From: Oxyruncus cristatus
Taxonomy: Eukaryota; Chordata; Aves; Passeriformes; Cotingidae
Reading direction: 5' to 3'
Assembly (NCBI GenBank): GCA_013399855.1
Contig: VXAY01005172.1
Coordinates: 494,253 to 558,252, forward strand
Length of the DNA stretch: 64,000 bases
Shown here: one piece after another, positions 47,101 through 61,120 of the stretch
How positions within the stretch are numbered: position 1 is the stretch's first letter
How the letters are laid out: the number at the start of each line of letters is the position of its first letter
Translations under genes and position numbers: made by a program
Notes under the pieces: generated by a model
Databases searched by the model: none
The model's input: the letters and a program-made list of their open reading frames with translations, nothing else
Told to the model about the DNA's origin: nothing

Positions 47101-50100
47101 TAAAGAACCAACATAATAATCAAGCTCTAACCATTTTTGGAAAATTAGCACTTCTTCCATAACAGTAACAGGCTGCTGGAAAAATGGTACAAAATATTAA
47201 CTGTCAGGTTAAGCACACCTTAATCATCATGTGCCGAGTCCCACTGATGTGTCCTCAAACCTATTACTTAGGTACTTGTTAAGGCCAATTAAATAAACAA
47301 AATTTTAAAGCCTAATAGCATAAAACACATAAATAACATAAAAGAGCCATAATGGTTGAATGGGTGGGCGTTTAGCCCTTCTTGATTTAAAACAGTGGAG
47401 TGAAAAATGTTGGAGCCCTTGAAGGTGATTTCGAAGACGAGGAAGTGACTGTGCTACACAAACAGCAATCAGAGACAATTAAGAGAACTGGGACAAGTGC
47501 CTCATTCTCCCAGCAGACTGCATGGGAAATTACACTTTACATTTCAGTCTCGTTGCATTTTCAAATAAGGCCCCCAGCTATGTCATTTTTTCAAGTCCAA
47601 CTCAAATCAAAAGATATTGCTTAAAATCTTCCCATTACTCCAGAAGTGAAAGGAATGATTGCCTATGCTGATGAGCCTGGAAGATTGTCTTGGAAAGAAT
47701 TTGACAGTTCTGTCTCCCGGTCCCATTATAACATTATTACTGCCCCTGAAGGAGACTGACAGAGCCTGAATGCCGGCGTGAGGATGAGGGTGGTTGAGGA
47801 TGGCTCTGTGCTGCTGCAGATTTTGTGTTGTTTCTCTACAGAGACAGCAGAGAAACTGTGAGCTACGCTGTGCATGTGTTTTCTCTTAAAGCTTAATCTG
47901 ATGAAGAATCTCAGCGAGACCCCGTGCTAACAAAAGAACAGAGCATACAAGCAAGCTAAAAAAAACCAACCAACCAAACATAAAAATGGAAAAAATGAAA
48001 ATAGGAAAATTTGGAAATAGTTATCGAGGTCTAATTATAATCCTGTCCCTATGCAGAAAGCACAGCCTACCAGTGGTACTTTTTAAAGAACTTTCTGTTG
48101 AGCTCGGGAAGGTTTCGGTACGTGACTCAGAAATTTCCTCAAGTGCTGAAGTGGTCTCACTTTTGTAGCCGTCCTCCCACAGGCAGGAGTACAATGAGCT
48201 TGCAGAGCTCTTGTAGCTGGTTTGGTTTGCCAGAATAAGTGATGGTGCCTGGAAATGAGCCCTGCCCTCATCTCTGGCTCCTGCCCGGGTAGAGAGCACT
48301 GGTCCAGCTGCTGTTGTTCCCCAGCACAGGCTGGAGTGCAGAGTGGCACAGGGGGACCCTGCACTCCACCTGACTGCCCGTGTGGTGACCAACAAACCTT
48401 CCCTGAACCAGCCCTGACTCCTCTACTCACTATCATGAAAGCTGTAATATGGAGGGGCTGTGGTGCATCCATAGAAATGATGCAAGCTTTGCCTTACAGC
48501 AATTTTCCCATGGAGTATCTTATCTTACTGTTTTCTTTCCATAGGGCACTTTTTCCTTTCACAGGTTTTTATTTTAATGAAAAAGGCTCTAAATGTGAAT
48601 GTTCAATTATAATGCTAATTGATAGAAAGTTAGTGTAAGATCTCCCCATTCAGATACAATCAACTCTGCATAAACCAGGTTGTCACAGGAAACAAGGACC
48701 TAAATCAATTCTTTCCAGATTAAAGATTTAAACTTTTATGTTTCACTGTATAACGATTGTCTGAGAGATAAATTACGGTTACAGTGACAGTCTGGTACTT
48801 GCTCTCCTCCTTAACCCAAGACATAAACTACTCAGATCTCAGACAGAACAAGCAGTGCCTTGTTGCTTTGTGAGGGTTGCAGAGCAAATATGCCCACGAA
48901 ATTAAGAGGAATTTGTAAAGAAAACTAGCTACTTCTGAGCCAGGGATTTTGGAAGTAATTTATAAATTGTGATTGCCCCAACAAGAAGCCTTTTTGCAAC
49001 TCCAACAAGATCATTCACATATTGAACTACACAAAAGAAAGAAAAATACTGCAAAACCACACTCACTGCACTCAAAACCTTAACCCGGTTCCCAGAAACA
49101 CAATGTATAATGTCTTTCTCAGAAATTCATTTATTTTGGTGGGACTTCCTTGGAGCATGGTACTACTCAACTAATGATTGCAAATTTGGGTCCTAACCTG
49201 CTTGATTTAAAATAGCTTTAGCAAAATTACCTTTAGGGGCAAATTCTTGTCACAATAAGACCGATGGGAGTTTTGTGACTGAGTTTTCCTATTAGACAAC
49301 AATTAGATTTTCTTACGTGTCCTTGTACCTCAAATGTGTAACTCCTAAGTGGAAGAAACACATTTATATGCATAAAATATAAAAATTCAGGTTGTATTAT
49401 TTTAAGTAGCTCTATGGCTCTGCATCCATATCTCTCTGTCGTTTTCTGAAGCAGAGCCGAAAGGCCAACGGGAGCGAAATACCAACCTGAGATGGCAGCC
49501 TAGCAAGGAAGGCAGTGCTGTCACTGCAGAGGGACTTAGAGCACAAGAAGTGACACTTGCAGTTACTGAGGCTGTCAGTCCAAATCCGTGTTGCTTTGGT
49601 ACCCTGGATAAAGATCGGGCCAACTTAAGAGCTGGCGACACGCCACCGCAGACAGATGGACGGATGGGTGAGCAACACAGAGACCGTGCTGGAGCATCAA
49701 GTGTGGGTTCTGAAGGCAGCATTCCTAGCTGGGAGATTCCAAACAGCTGGCCAGCCTGAATCTTTTAAAAACAATTTATGTTTTAGGAAATCCCGCAGTT
49801 TGTTGGGTTCTGGGTGATGTAACGTACCGAACAAACCGGCGACGGGAAGGGGTATTGTTATGTATTGTCGGTAAATACGGCTTGAGCTGCACAGAAAGAA
49901 AGAAGTGAAGAAGGGGCATTCCCTCTGAGCCCTGGAGAGAGTGAGGGTGAGAAATGATAATAGAATTTCCCTGTGTTTTTCTGTGTCAGGGCAAAACAGA
50001 CCCCACACACTGCTGAGGAGAGCAGCAGAGGGAGTGTCAAAGATGCGCATTGGAAATGGGGAAGAAAAATCTCACCTTAGATTCAGGAGCTGGAATTCAT

Positions 50101-51333
50101 CGTAAACTCACACTTCAGCCTTCTTCTCCCAAAAGAATCAGCATCAGAGTAGAGGCACTATGGGACAACTCTTTTCCTTGGACAAGGGTCGACACAGGAG
50201 AACTTGAACTTTTATTATGAAAAACTGAAACCCAAAGGTGAAAATCTGATACCAGTGCATTTCTTTTTTCCTTTTTTTTTTTTTTAAATAAATAAAATAG
50301 TTTAAAAGGGATTATCTGAATTTAAATGTCTAGATTTAAGCAGTTTATTTCCTTGCACAACAAACTTCAAACAGATGATTCAAGTGCAAGTGAAAATTGG
50401 GCTACTCTATTGGAATTTGAATGTTTTGTCCTCATATGCATCAGCATCCCTTTCACTGATAATATTTCATCCCTTCTGTTTGCAAAATGAGTAGGGTTTT
50501 CCCAGGCAGATACTTTATCTGGACTACACCATATTCTGTCTTCCAATAATCAGTTCAAACAGCAAGTCAAACACCTCTTCTACTCCATTCTCTGTAACTG
50601 ATTCATTATTTCTTTTAAATTCCTGGGTTGCCTCATGTCTTTTTGCTTGTGTGATGCCTACTGGGCAATCAGGTCATTCCAGGTTGCTTTTGTTTGCGTT
50701 ACTCTTATGAATTCAGTTTATATTTAACCCTGGGAATAACAAACATAAAAGGCCAACACCAAAAAAAAGAAGGGAGGATGCATCCGGCGCAGTCGATATC
50801 ACGTCCAGTCACAGAGTTAGGAGGGGACAGGATGATTGAAGGGAATGATAAAGGGCACAAGCTTCTAGTTTTTGGAGTTGCTTTAGGTTTGATAAATCAG
50901 AAAACTGTTACCAAGAGCACTGATTTTTTGCTGTGTTTGTCTCTTTTGGTGCACTAAAGGGACAATGTTTCTAGTGCCATCTCAGGACAAGAATACAGGA
51001 GGGCATTCCCCCTACAGCTCCCATGTAAAGGCAAGATGCACAAGGGCTAGATGAGGGTCACGTTGTATTCAGGATGTTTGGATCATCAGAGGCCCAAGGC
51101 CACAGCTCTCAGTACAGACATTATCTAACTGTTGGCCCTGTCTTGGCTCACAAGGATCAAGCACAGAACATTGTGCACCACCAGCAGAGAGGACAAAGCC
51201 ACCGCCATGACCCCAGCCCTAAGTCAGTGATGGTACAAAGAGGCGAACTGAGATTTGAGTCTGCCTCGGCTTTTTTAAGGTCACTGATTCCCTTTAAAGA
51301 AACAAACCAATGCAGAGACTTGTGTGTCCACAA

Positions 51334-51354
51334 ACACACACACACACACACACA
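51334..51354. repeat. (AC)n microsatellite
   Basis: About ten AC units. Confidence 0.9.
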
Positions 51355-51696
51355 ATAATTAAAAGAATTAACATGGGAATTAGTTTGTGTTGCAAACCAG
51401 GGCTGTTGTTAGGTGGAAATTTGCCATATGCTCTCCAACACTAGACACAAAGAAGGACCATTTTACCACTTAAACCTCTGTTTTGCTGTAGGATTGGAAA
51501 GCCCAGTGCTGTCGATTGGCTCCTTTAATTTAGAGCAAATTAATTGTGGGGGCTGGATATCAAGGTTACTTAGAAGTTCTTGAAAGCTCTTTCTTTCAGG
51601 CTGCTGGGCTTTTATTTTGAGGAGAAAGTAACACAAATAATAAAACACAGAAGTGCATGGGCTTAGTGTAAAGAAGACTTGGAGGTTTAGATATCT

Positions 51697-51702
51697 TCCT
51701 TC

Positions 51703-51733
<31 letters not shown>

Positions 51734-51755
51734 TTTATTTTTTTTTTTTCTTTTT
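51697..51755. repeat. Interrupted poly(T) tract of about 59 bases
   Basis: The longest nearly pure homopolymer in the window, broken by only a few C and one A. Its length is likely unstable or misassembled. No retrogene body is recognisable beside it. Confidence 0.9.
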
Positions 51756-52039
51756 AACAGTCCAATTATGTACCACGTAGCAGCAACTGGGCTAACACCA
51801 GGCATATGATGGAATAGCTTGTAATCCGGTTGTGGGTCTAACTCCGTGAGACAGACTCCAAGTAGATGAGTTTTAAATCTCCTTAGAATTAAGAAGGGTT
51901 TGGCAACCAAATTAATTGTTTTGGAAAAATCCTGCTTTATGGATCATGAAGAGGATAAAAAGGGAAAAAACATGTCATCTGTAGTGGTTAGTCAGATGTT
52001 CTTTTGGAGTTACAACGATTTCCTCTCTAATTCCTCTCC

Positions 52040-52330
52040 TTGTTGACATTCCCGTTAAAAGAATAATGAGCACGGTGTTCGTTGCCTTAGCGCTGCTCAT
52101 CCCTGTGTACATTACGAAATCTTTGCATTAAGCCACCCAAATGGGCTGAATCCTACCGTGAGGCAGACGTCGAAAACAACTGCACTCAGCTGCGAGGTGC
52201 ATAAAAGCCGCGTATAAACCGATACGCTGCGCTACGAGGGGTGATAATCGCTGGGACCCCGTACAGGGGTTTGTTTGAGAGCAGTGCTGGGGCCCGGGCA
52301 GAGCGCGTCACTCTGGTTTAGCAGGACTGA
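52040..52330. promoter_or_regulatory. CpG-dense patch in AT-rich DNA, candidate regulatory element
   Basis: More than a dozen CpG dinucleotides fall in under 300 bases (for example GAGGCAGACGTCGAAAAC, AAAGCCGCGTATAAACCG, GCAGAGCGCGTCAC), while flanking kilobases have very few. ATAAAAGC and GTATAAAC are TATA-like. No coding frame is evident. It could be an enhancer, an unannotated promoter or a recent insertion. Confidence 0.35.
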
Positions 52331-55300
52331 ATTATTTCAGTCTCGGGGTTTTTAATATTTATGCAGTTACCCTTTTACCAGTGCGGTTGTGATGCTCTGA
52401 GAAAATGTGTTCTATGTATTATTGATGCCATGTTTAAATAATGAGAGACAATTAAATGATCGCTGGGTGATAGTTTCCCAGGTGTATTTCTGTTTTATAT
52501 ATTTTGTAGACCTGTACTGTGTTCTCACAGGGGCTACATTACTTAATTACCCCAATGCTTTTAAAGAATTTTGGTAAAAATAAGTGTGCAAAAAAAGATA
52601 TTATTATTTCACAAGTGGCATAAAAGCAGCTTCATTAGGGAGCCTGGTACTAATAGTCCTTTAATACAGAAAGCCAGAAGATGGTTCTTCACATGGTACA
52701 TTAAACAGTGAAATATGTCAATTTTGACTTGATTTCTATGCTGCTAAACTACCCCACATTCATTTGCTTCAGCTTTAAGCCCTTCCATTCTCGTATTCTC
52801 TAGCCCTGCTTACAGAATTGCAGCTTGCTTTTCACCTATCTCCTAACAGTTTACCATGGATGTCTGGGTCCAGCCCATTGTTCCAATTGTATATAGTTTA
52901 AAAAGCTCTGCAGTATTTTACTCTTTCCATTATATCTGGGCTTCCCTGAGCGCTCTGCTTGCTGCATTTTGCTTGTACTGGCTCTGTTTTCTAAACCCAT
53001 TTATGGCTTTTTCTTCTGTACACACTTGTTCATTGGGGAGCTTAAATTGACTTCTCTCCATTCTGTTTCCTTAACTAAAAACGCACCATTAAGGTTGATT
53101 GAAGTCTTTTGAAAACACTTCATAAAAAATGAAAGGCCATAAGAAATTAGGCTACCAGTGTTTGCAAATACCTGTTTTCAGCCAAATTGATGGGAGGGAA
53201 TAAGAACTGAAATTTAAAAATGCTACTGATATGTATTTTGTTGCTGGCTGTTTTTATAAGAATAGAAAAAGCACGTGTAAAACATTTTGAGGAATAAAAT
53301 ATTGAGACGTTAACAAGATGTGCTGTGCAGTGGCTTGTTGTTGCAGAAAGCCTTTTCCCCCCAAAAAAACATCAGGCACAGTTCTGAAGAGAGAAAATGG
53401 CACAATGAACAGAAGTATCTGGATCAGTTATTTTCATGATTTTCTGCTGTAAAAAATATTTTTTTTACTCTCAAATATTTCTCTTCAAAGAATACTGAAA
53501 AATCTTTCTTTAGGAGTAACATTTGAACCAGGGAATAACGTATTTATCAGGAATAGGAGGAGTTCGTAATAAATTGCTCTACAAATTGGTAAAAAAAAAA
53601 AAAAAAGCTTAATTAAGTCAGTGAAACTTTGAGTGCCTTTCAGAACAAAAACATCTGTGCAGTGGTCGAGGACAGAAAGTGTGTTTTACATTATGTCCAC
53701 GTATCCTTAATGAACAAAGCAGCCTCATTTCACGAATCACCCACCAGGAATCGGGCAAGTCGTTCTGAACAGTAGGCTGAATTGTCAGGGAAACTTTTAT
53801 GGACATATGGAAATGCATCTGCTTTAAAAAGAGAAATATCAAGAGGGATTTGCACAAAGTTAAAAGCAAGGCAAGTGCTTCAGAATCAGAAGTGATTACA
53901 TTGAAAATGGCAGCTTGCTTGTCAGAGCAGCTGAGGCGGCTCCTCACCAAACAAAATACTAATCGTTCCAGCTGTTTGCAGGCTCTCCTAATACTGCTGC
54001 TTATCATTAAAAAGTACTGACTTTATAAAGTGTGGAAAGTTCTAAAAGAAAAATTATTTGATTCTGGTTTATTTTTAGATGTTTTTTCAGACAGCTGCCA
54101 AACATGTTTTATTTACAAGATGTATTGCTTCCATGGTTTTTTCTCTTTTCAGAAATTAAGATATTCATTCTGACAGTCATCTCACTAAGTGGAGACATCT
54201 AAAATGCACAAGACTTTCAGTATAAGACTTATGTTGCAGAGTAGGAGCAAAAAAATCTGCATAGGGTGAATTTTACAGTTTCAAAAACTCCCAAACCTTA
54301 ATATTGAAAAGCCACACCTACTGAGCCCCAAAATCAAACTCAGATTTGAATTCAGAATGAAAAAAAAAAAAAAAAAGTTGTATGTGACAACTGTTACCAG
54401 GCTTTGCATTTAATAATGTGATGAATTCAAGATTTTTGTTCCTTTTTATTTTATAAAAGCAATAGAATGAACGCTCCAGACCTCGGCTGCGGCAGCGTTT
54501 GATGGTGTACGTGAGCACAGACTGTAGCAGGCTGTATCACTTGCTTTAAGAATTCTCCTGTTAATGGAGGGAAAGAGCAGTGAGATCAACAAGCAAAGTA
54601 GCTGAGTACAAGGAGGTCATGCAGCAGCGCTGAGTTCTGTGGCAGAGCTACAAGGAAACCCTGTCAGCTTCCATCCCATTAAACGAGCCACGAGCTATGT
54701 GTTGGACTCGCTGGGATTACCAGCAAACCCCTACCAAGCTGTCTGCTGGCTCTTGCTCACATTCTCTATCAATTATTCAGTTCCTTTTATGCAAATAATG
54801 TTTCATGGAAGCAATGGAGATCCATAATGGGAAGAAGAGTAACATCCATTTAGGAGAATTAAATGGTAGATGAAAAGTGTGACACTTTGCAGGCAAAAGC
54901 TATTGAAATGGTGCAGCACCAGGGCTCTCAAATGTCTGTGTGCATGCACAGATGGGGAGAGTCAAAGTTTTGTTTGCTTTTTTTTGACAATCAACTTTAT
55001 ACAAAATTAAGGAAGGTGGCAATAGACACAGACTCCAGCATTCCCAGTTCTGCCCAGGGGACAGTTGAGAAGCAAGGCCTCTGTAGCAGATCTGTCTGTG
55101 CTCTGCAGGCTCTAAGCTCTCGTTTTGTATCTTACAGGGAGTGTATGCAGCAAGCCTGGATGCCAATGTGTTTGTACTGAAGAGAGACTTCGCTGCTCTT
55201 TGGAGTCAGGAGTCACAAAAAAAACCCAAGGGCACTGCTGCATCCTTTTATCAAAGCATTCTGTTGGTATCAATACATATATGGGATCAAAACTCTGCTG

Positions 55301-55929
55301 TAGCCCTAGTACAGTCCAAGGGCCCAAACTCCACTGCTGTGTGCAGAGGCATTTCCATTTCCAGCAGGAAGGAAGCTCTGACTGATGCTCTGAGAACGTT
55401 CTGTTTCTTCTGAGATTCTTCCCTCAGAAGAGATTGATGAGTAAATGCAGACAATCCTGGCTGAATCCAGCCAAAGAACTGATCACGTCTCTGTTGCGAG
55501 CCTTTAAATCCTTGTCTGGGATTTTACTTGAAGGCTGATCCCTTTTCTTGTCAGTCAGCTAATGATAGTTTGCCTGCTGAACTGTCTGTGGGCTCTTTGG
55601 CCACTTATGTCTAGGTCTGCACTGTCAACCTCAGAAGTGGTGGTACCCCACTAATGCTCTGCAGTGCAGAGGCCGTGGTGGAGCTGCTTGTCCTGAACAC
55701 AAGCAGGTCATCTGGGGTGAGAAAACCTCCATCATCCCGTGTGCTCCAACACCAGTTACAGAATCTTACAATAACGTTGGATTTTATACCTGTTTATTAA
55801 GGCAGAAGCACAGAAATAGGACCACAGGCTCAAGGCTTCTGTCTGTGTCCTGTTGCAGCCCCTCTGCCACACTACTACCCTTGGTGTGCAAGGGGTGTGA
55901 ATCAAAAACAAACAGAATGTTATTAAAAC

Positions 55930-56044
55930 ATAGAATCATTTAGGGTGAAAAGACCTTTAAGAACATTGAGTACAACCATTAACCCATCACTGCCAAGCCC
56001 ACCATGTCCCTTCTCTCAATCTTTCAACTTAATTTGGGAGACAA
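55930..56044 (-). mobile_element. Short CR1 3' remnant, antisense
   Basis: ATAGAATCATTTAGGGTGAA and AAGACCTTTAAGAACATTGA correspond to the reverse complement of a CR1 3' tip. The copy is diverged and loses similarity near 56,040. Confidence 0.7.
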
Positions 56045-58942
56045 CAGCCAAGAGCTAAGAAACTTCTCACATCTTGAATTTGTATTTCCAGGAACTCACA
56101 TACCAGATCCAGTGTTGTAACTTTGTCTTCTAGACATACAGCCATCTCTTCTAAAAGCTTTATAATGTGAGTGCCCTGTATATTTATGGTGCTTCTTTAT
56201 TTAACTATCTTTAATGACACTGTTATTTGCAAAGGAAATTTTTTTTTTTGCTAAACCAGGAGGGACTGAAAGTGTGTTTAAATGGAGTGCAGTTAGCTCC
56301 CCCAACAGAAACAGGCTTCCATTATGAAATTCTGCACTTAAAGAAGACCTGGCAACAGGCAGAGATGGAAAATTGAAAGAGTATTTTGCAGCATAGATGA
56401 GTTCAAGAGAATTAAAGCATAGCTAAGTTCAGAAAACTAAAAAGGAGCCAAGCTATAGGGGGTACAGGTGTATCTGAGATGTCATGTTTCCCACATTGCG
56501 CTTTTGCAGCCTACAGAAATGAGAGCTCTTCACCTGTAACAGGCTGGCAGAGCAGTGGAGGCAGCAGCTCCAAGCTCCAAGACTTAGGAAACTTTGGCTT
56601 CTTAAAGGCACAGAATAGTTCTACTTGGGATTATACAAGGGGCTTTCTGTAGGGTTCAGAATTACACAAACAGCACAGGAACAACGAGCTGCTCCAAGCA
56701 ATCTCTGCAGAGAACTACCTCAGCTCACTCAGCCCTTTCCTCTCCCCTTATCCCACCTAAGGGTAGTTGTTAAGCCTTGCCTTAAAATCCCATTGTTACC
56801 TGAGGGGGCTGGGACTGACTTTGTGCAGAGATCAGTAACGAAAGGCCATGGATACCACATGCTGCACGAGCAGTTCTACTCTTCTTTTTCCTACATTTTG
56901 TACTTTTACAACCAGTTCACTATAAGGGACTGTCTTCTGATTTGTGTTGTTCCTCTGCTTCAGCCACACTCGTGATTCTTCCTCCTTTTGCCCCACCTTA
57001 GAGGTACAAACTGTTTTCCCTGACACTCCTGTGTCCTTTTTGGGGTCCTTCTGGCTCAGTGAACACACCTGAGTGTTCACAGGAGCGACCAGTGTGATTC
57101 AAGCTGTCTGTACCAAAATGGGGTCCAAATATTCGATTTATTCCGGTGCAAATCCGCCACAACCCCGCCGAAGTGAGGGTCAGTCCTTATTCCCCGGTGC
57201 GCTCCAAGCGTGTGTTGGTGCCCCTGATGTAGAAATTCGGTGGCGCAACAAAGACACCTCGTGGCTGCCCTGCAAACCACACGCAAGACAAAGAACTCAC
57301 CAGCCGGGAAGGGGAATGTCTGCTCTGGTAGCAATCTTCACACTGCATCTACTTGTAAGTAGAATTAATACTTAACCCCTCGTTCAAACCACCTAGGAGA
57401 AACAAAAATCAATGTGTAGAAATGGAGCACGTTATCTTAACTGTAAAAATTAAATAATATAGTCCATGGAAATTTGATGATGGCTTCCAAATTAGCATAG
57501 GGACTCAAATTATTAAATTAAAAAACCCTCTCAATAATCCTGTCAGTAATTTAATTTGACCTGGTAGGCGAAGGGAATGCTATGAAATATTTACCAAGTC
57601 TAGAAGTAAGCTTTTATTTTAGAGATAATCCTATAAAGTCTTCTAAGAATTAATAACTTCTAGGAACTTTATGACAAGGTAAGTTATCAACATTTGCTTT
57701 TAAACTACTTGTAATTTTATTAGAAATCAGAAGATACACGCTTATAGCTTTGTGTACCAGTATATTTGTTAACCCTTGTATAATCCTATACACTGTACTC
57801 CAAACATTATATTTAAGAAAAATTTATTATGAAACGTGAAATTTATTTTTTTAAATAGTGGAATAATAAAGTACATAATTACATTCAGATGTATTTTCCT
57901 TGACATTCCCTCTGTCACTTCATACACACATACATGAGAGAAAGGCTCCACAGATACAGTAAGAATCATCTGGTGTAACGAAGTGGCAATTTTTGTGATT
58001 AAACTGTTTCTGAACAGCAAAACAAAATCTTGCACAGTGAATGTACCAGCATAAAACCTTGAGCTGATGTGTAATAATGTTTTTCTTTCTTCCTCACCTT
58101 TGCATGAAAATTCACCCGATATTTTCCCAGTTCAGTAAATATGAGAAATTAAGCAAGATCATGAAGCTCTTGGAAAATAGACCAACTCACTATGTGGTAA
58201 AACTGGAGGGATCAAGTTCAGCCTTCCAATTTTTCCAGTGCAAATCAGAGGAAATAATTTTAATTTAGACTTACTGTAAACTAAATTCTGAGAATTTATT
58301 GCTGATTTCTACCAGGGTGAGTGAAAACAGAACAAACCAAAGGGATCTGCGAGTCCCACAGGTATTCTCTGTATGCATGAATGTTTGCTTCACTGAATTA
58401 AATAATTTCATTACATAATTGATATTTCTTATTCATTATACATTCACAATCACTGTATTAAAATGAAAGTACAAATGCCCAAATTCTCCCTTTGGTAACA
58501 CCACTTAAGTCTGTGGAGCAATCATCAGGAAGACTTTTTTTCCCCAGAATTTCTCTCATTTTTGCACTTCTTTTAACTCTTAGGGTTGATTTAGGCGGGG
58601 AAACAGTTCCACATCAAATCACAGAGGCTTTGTTTTTAAAAAATCCATGGATTTAGAGAAGCAATAATCATAATAATACGTATTTAATCCATTAGTAACA
58701 TGAGATTGGTAACATGACACTCGTAACATGACATTCAATCCTATCATGTTACCCCCATGACAGTAACTTTGTAATGTTCCCTTCAGGGATGAAATCAGGA
58801 CTTTGCTTAATTAACTTGGAGCTCTACTACTAAGGCAGACAAGCCAAGGGTTCAGCATCTGCTTCACTACATCCCTCTACAAGCATTTTTAGAACTTTCT
58901 TTGTCTCATAAAGAAGAGGTTGTTTACAAAGAAGATGAAATT
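56045..58942. other. Intergenic stretch containing a CpG-dense patch
   Basis: Apart from the CpG-dense interval at 57070-57330, I recognised no gene or repeat family. The frame at 58077-58268 on the + strand has no splice support. Confidence 0.5.
57070..57330 (-). other. CpG-dense island, possible LTR fragment
   Basis: About fourteen CpGs occur in 260 bases surrounded by CpG-poor DNA. Read on the - strand, a GC-rich block is followed by CCGGAATAAATCG and then about 60 bases of moderate GC, which resembles the poly(A)-signal and U5 part of a retroviral LTR. No matching second end or target duplication was found. It could instead be a small regulatory island. Confidence 0.3.
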
Positions 58943-59261
58943 TTCAGTACCTAAAGGGGCTACAAGAAATTTGGAGAGGAACTGTTTACAAGGGCACGTA
59001 GTAAACAGATGAGGGGCAATGGCCTCAAGCTGAAGGAGGGCAGGGTTAGATTAGATATTAGGAAGAAATTAATGACTTTGAGAGTGCTGAGGCACTGGAA
59101 CAGGTTGCCCAGAGAAACTGTGGAAGCCCCATCCCTGGAATTGTTCAAGGCCAGCCCGGATGGGGCTCTGAGCAACCTGGTCCAGTGGAAGGTGTTCCTG
59201 CCCATGGCAGTGGGGCTGGAACCTTCCAACCCAAACCATTCTGTGATTCTATGATTCTATG
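58943..59261 (+). mobile_element. CR1 LINE 3' end, sense
   Basis: TTCAGTACCTAAAGGGGCTA, CAGGTTGCCCAGAGAAACTG, CAACCTGGTCCAGTGGAAGG and the terminal TGTGATTCTATGATTCTATG tail mark a well-preserved CR1 3' region of about 320 bases. Confidence 0.92.
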
Positions 59262-61120
59262 AAATACTGAATTCCCTTAGGATCAGATTTATAAACACAC
59301 CCAGGTGTTGCTCTGATAGCCCTTCAAGGCCTCAATATCTTGCTAGTTCTAATTCTACTGAAAACCAGCCATCCTATTCCCCACAGGAACAGGTGATTCA
59401 CAGATAGCAAGCAGAGATATGTACCATTAGCAGTTCATAAACATCCTGTTGTATCTTTTAGCTGCACTCTGGGTAAAGAGATTTTTGATTTTTCTGGGTA
59501 AAGAGAGAGCTTTTAACCCTGTTCCAGTTGTTTCGACATGAAACCAGCACTAACCTGATACTAGAGCACACGTGTCCCAGAAGGTGACCTGAAAGAATAT
59601 GTCAGATAATAACATATTATCTCATTATCACTCTCATCTACAGGCAGCAGGTGGATGGAATGACTTATTCCAAGGCCAGTGCTTGGTGCCATCGAAGGAT
59701 AAAACCCCAACACTCTTAAAACACAGGTGTTTCCATTCGAGTCCAAATTATCCTTTTAAAAACCATATCTTTTTGCTAGAATTCGCCTTCTATTGAAATA
59801 TAATTTACAACTAAAATATTTAAAACTGAACCAAACCAAGCCTGGAAGGTCTTAATACTCAGAAAGGCGGACACATGTGATGTTCTCTTTTAAGCAGGGG
59901 AGACTCCAGTGGTAAAACAAAGTTGTTTTCCATATTGAGCAAGGATCCAGACTCCTTCTCTTCTACATTAAACAGTGCATGCCTTTGTACATCAAACAGC
60001 TCTTTACCATCTCTCTAATAGAATGAGAAAATTCAAGCAAATCCATTTGTTACTTTTTGAAGTTCAGTGAGCTTTGCCCTCCCATGTGGGTTGTTTCTTC
60101 TCCTGATCATAGCAAAGGAAAAACACACACACTTCAAACTTCCAAGGGAAGTCTGTATATTATACATAGAATGCACTTGAATAAATTAGTTTACAGTAAA
60201 TTTAAGTTACTAATTCGGATAATACACATGTGTTATGATTAATTAGGTCACACCTAAACCTAGGACAGAAATTCAGCAAACTCCAAAGGGTGCCTTTCTT
60301 AGGATGCATCCACCAACCACTCCTGCTGTGGCTTCCACTGCTTATTTTCATGTGATACTTCCTGGTGTTTTATGCTCACTAGCATTGGTTAATTGGATGT
60401 TTCCCGTCCTAAGCAACCTCATGGCTGGGTGGTACTTTGGATATCAATGGAGCAAAGGACACTGGACTGACTTTGAGCACTGGAAGAGAGCTGGCAAAAG
60501 ACCAGAAGCAACTTTGAAACTTTTTGGGCTCAGGAAACTGGGATCCCCCTCCCTACAGAGAATACACAGTCAAAGTTGAACTTACATTACCAGACAAAAT
60601 AACTCTTTGACTACCAAAGAATAAGAGGGAAATGCATGGGTTTGTATGGTTTCTGGGGGTGGAATGAAACTATAAATTTAGCTGAAATTATTTCTCTAGT
60701 CTTCCTACTTTGATGTATCAGCAGTACAAACAATAAGTACTGATGAAAGGCAAATCCTGTAAACAGAAATTATGAAAAGTATTACATAGCAATATTCTTA
60801 CTTACTTTAGGGTTGTGTGCAAGATTTACCATTTTTAGAAAAATAAAATTAAAATAGAAATTAGTAAGTAAATATCAGGAACAACTGTAAAATGCTGGAA
60901 GATGCTACAAATGTCATTTCAGTTAAGAAGTGTAGGGAACATAATGCTTCAAATAAATTTAACCACAGCAAGGTAAGAATTAGGCTGTTAAGACACCTGA
61001 ATAGGTTTACCTCTGCCCGAAGAGATGCCATGAGGGGAAAAGTTAAAAAAGGTCTGAATCGTCCTGAAACATCACTTTACCTGATGTGACTAGTGTTGCT
61101 TAATCAAAGGCAAACATTTC

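Larger units (their letters stand above)
42261..55929. other. Gene-poor AT-rich region
   Basis: No gene was recognised in 13.7 kb. It contains homopolymer runs (44042-44059, 51697-51755, 53591-53606, 54360-54376), a TTCC repeat, an AC repeat and one CpG-dense patch near 52.05-52.33 kb. Reading frames are short, overlap on both strands and lack splice support. Confidence 0.5.

Noticed and set aside
54863..55413. Overlapping + frames near 55 kb, one preceded by a splice-like TATCTTACAG
   Set aside because: Frames exist on both strands, no family was recognised and no partner exon was found.
60304..60579. 91-codon + strand frame rich in tryptophan
   Set aside because: No splice signals, no family resemblance and no repeat explanation, so insufficient support for a gene.
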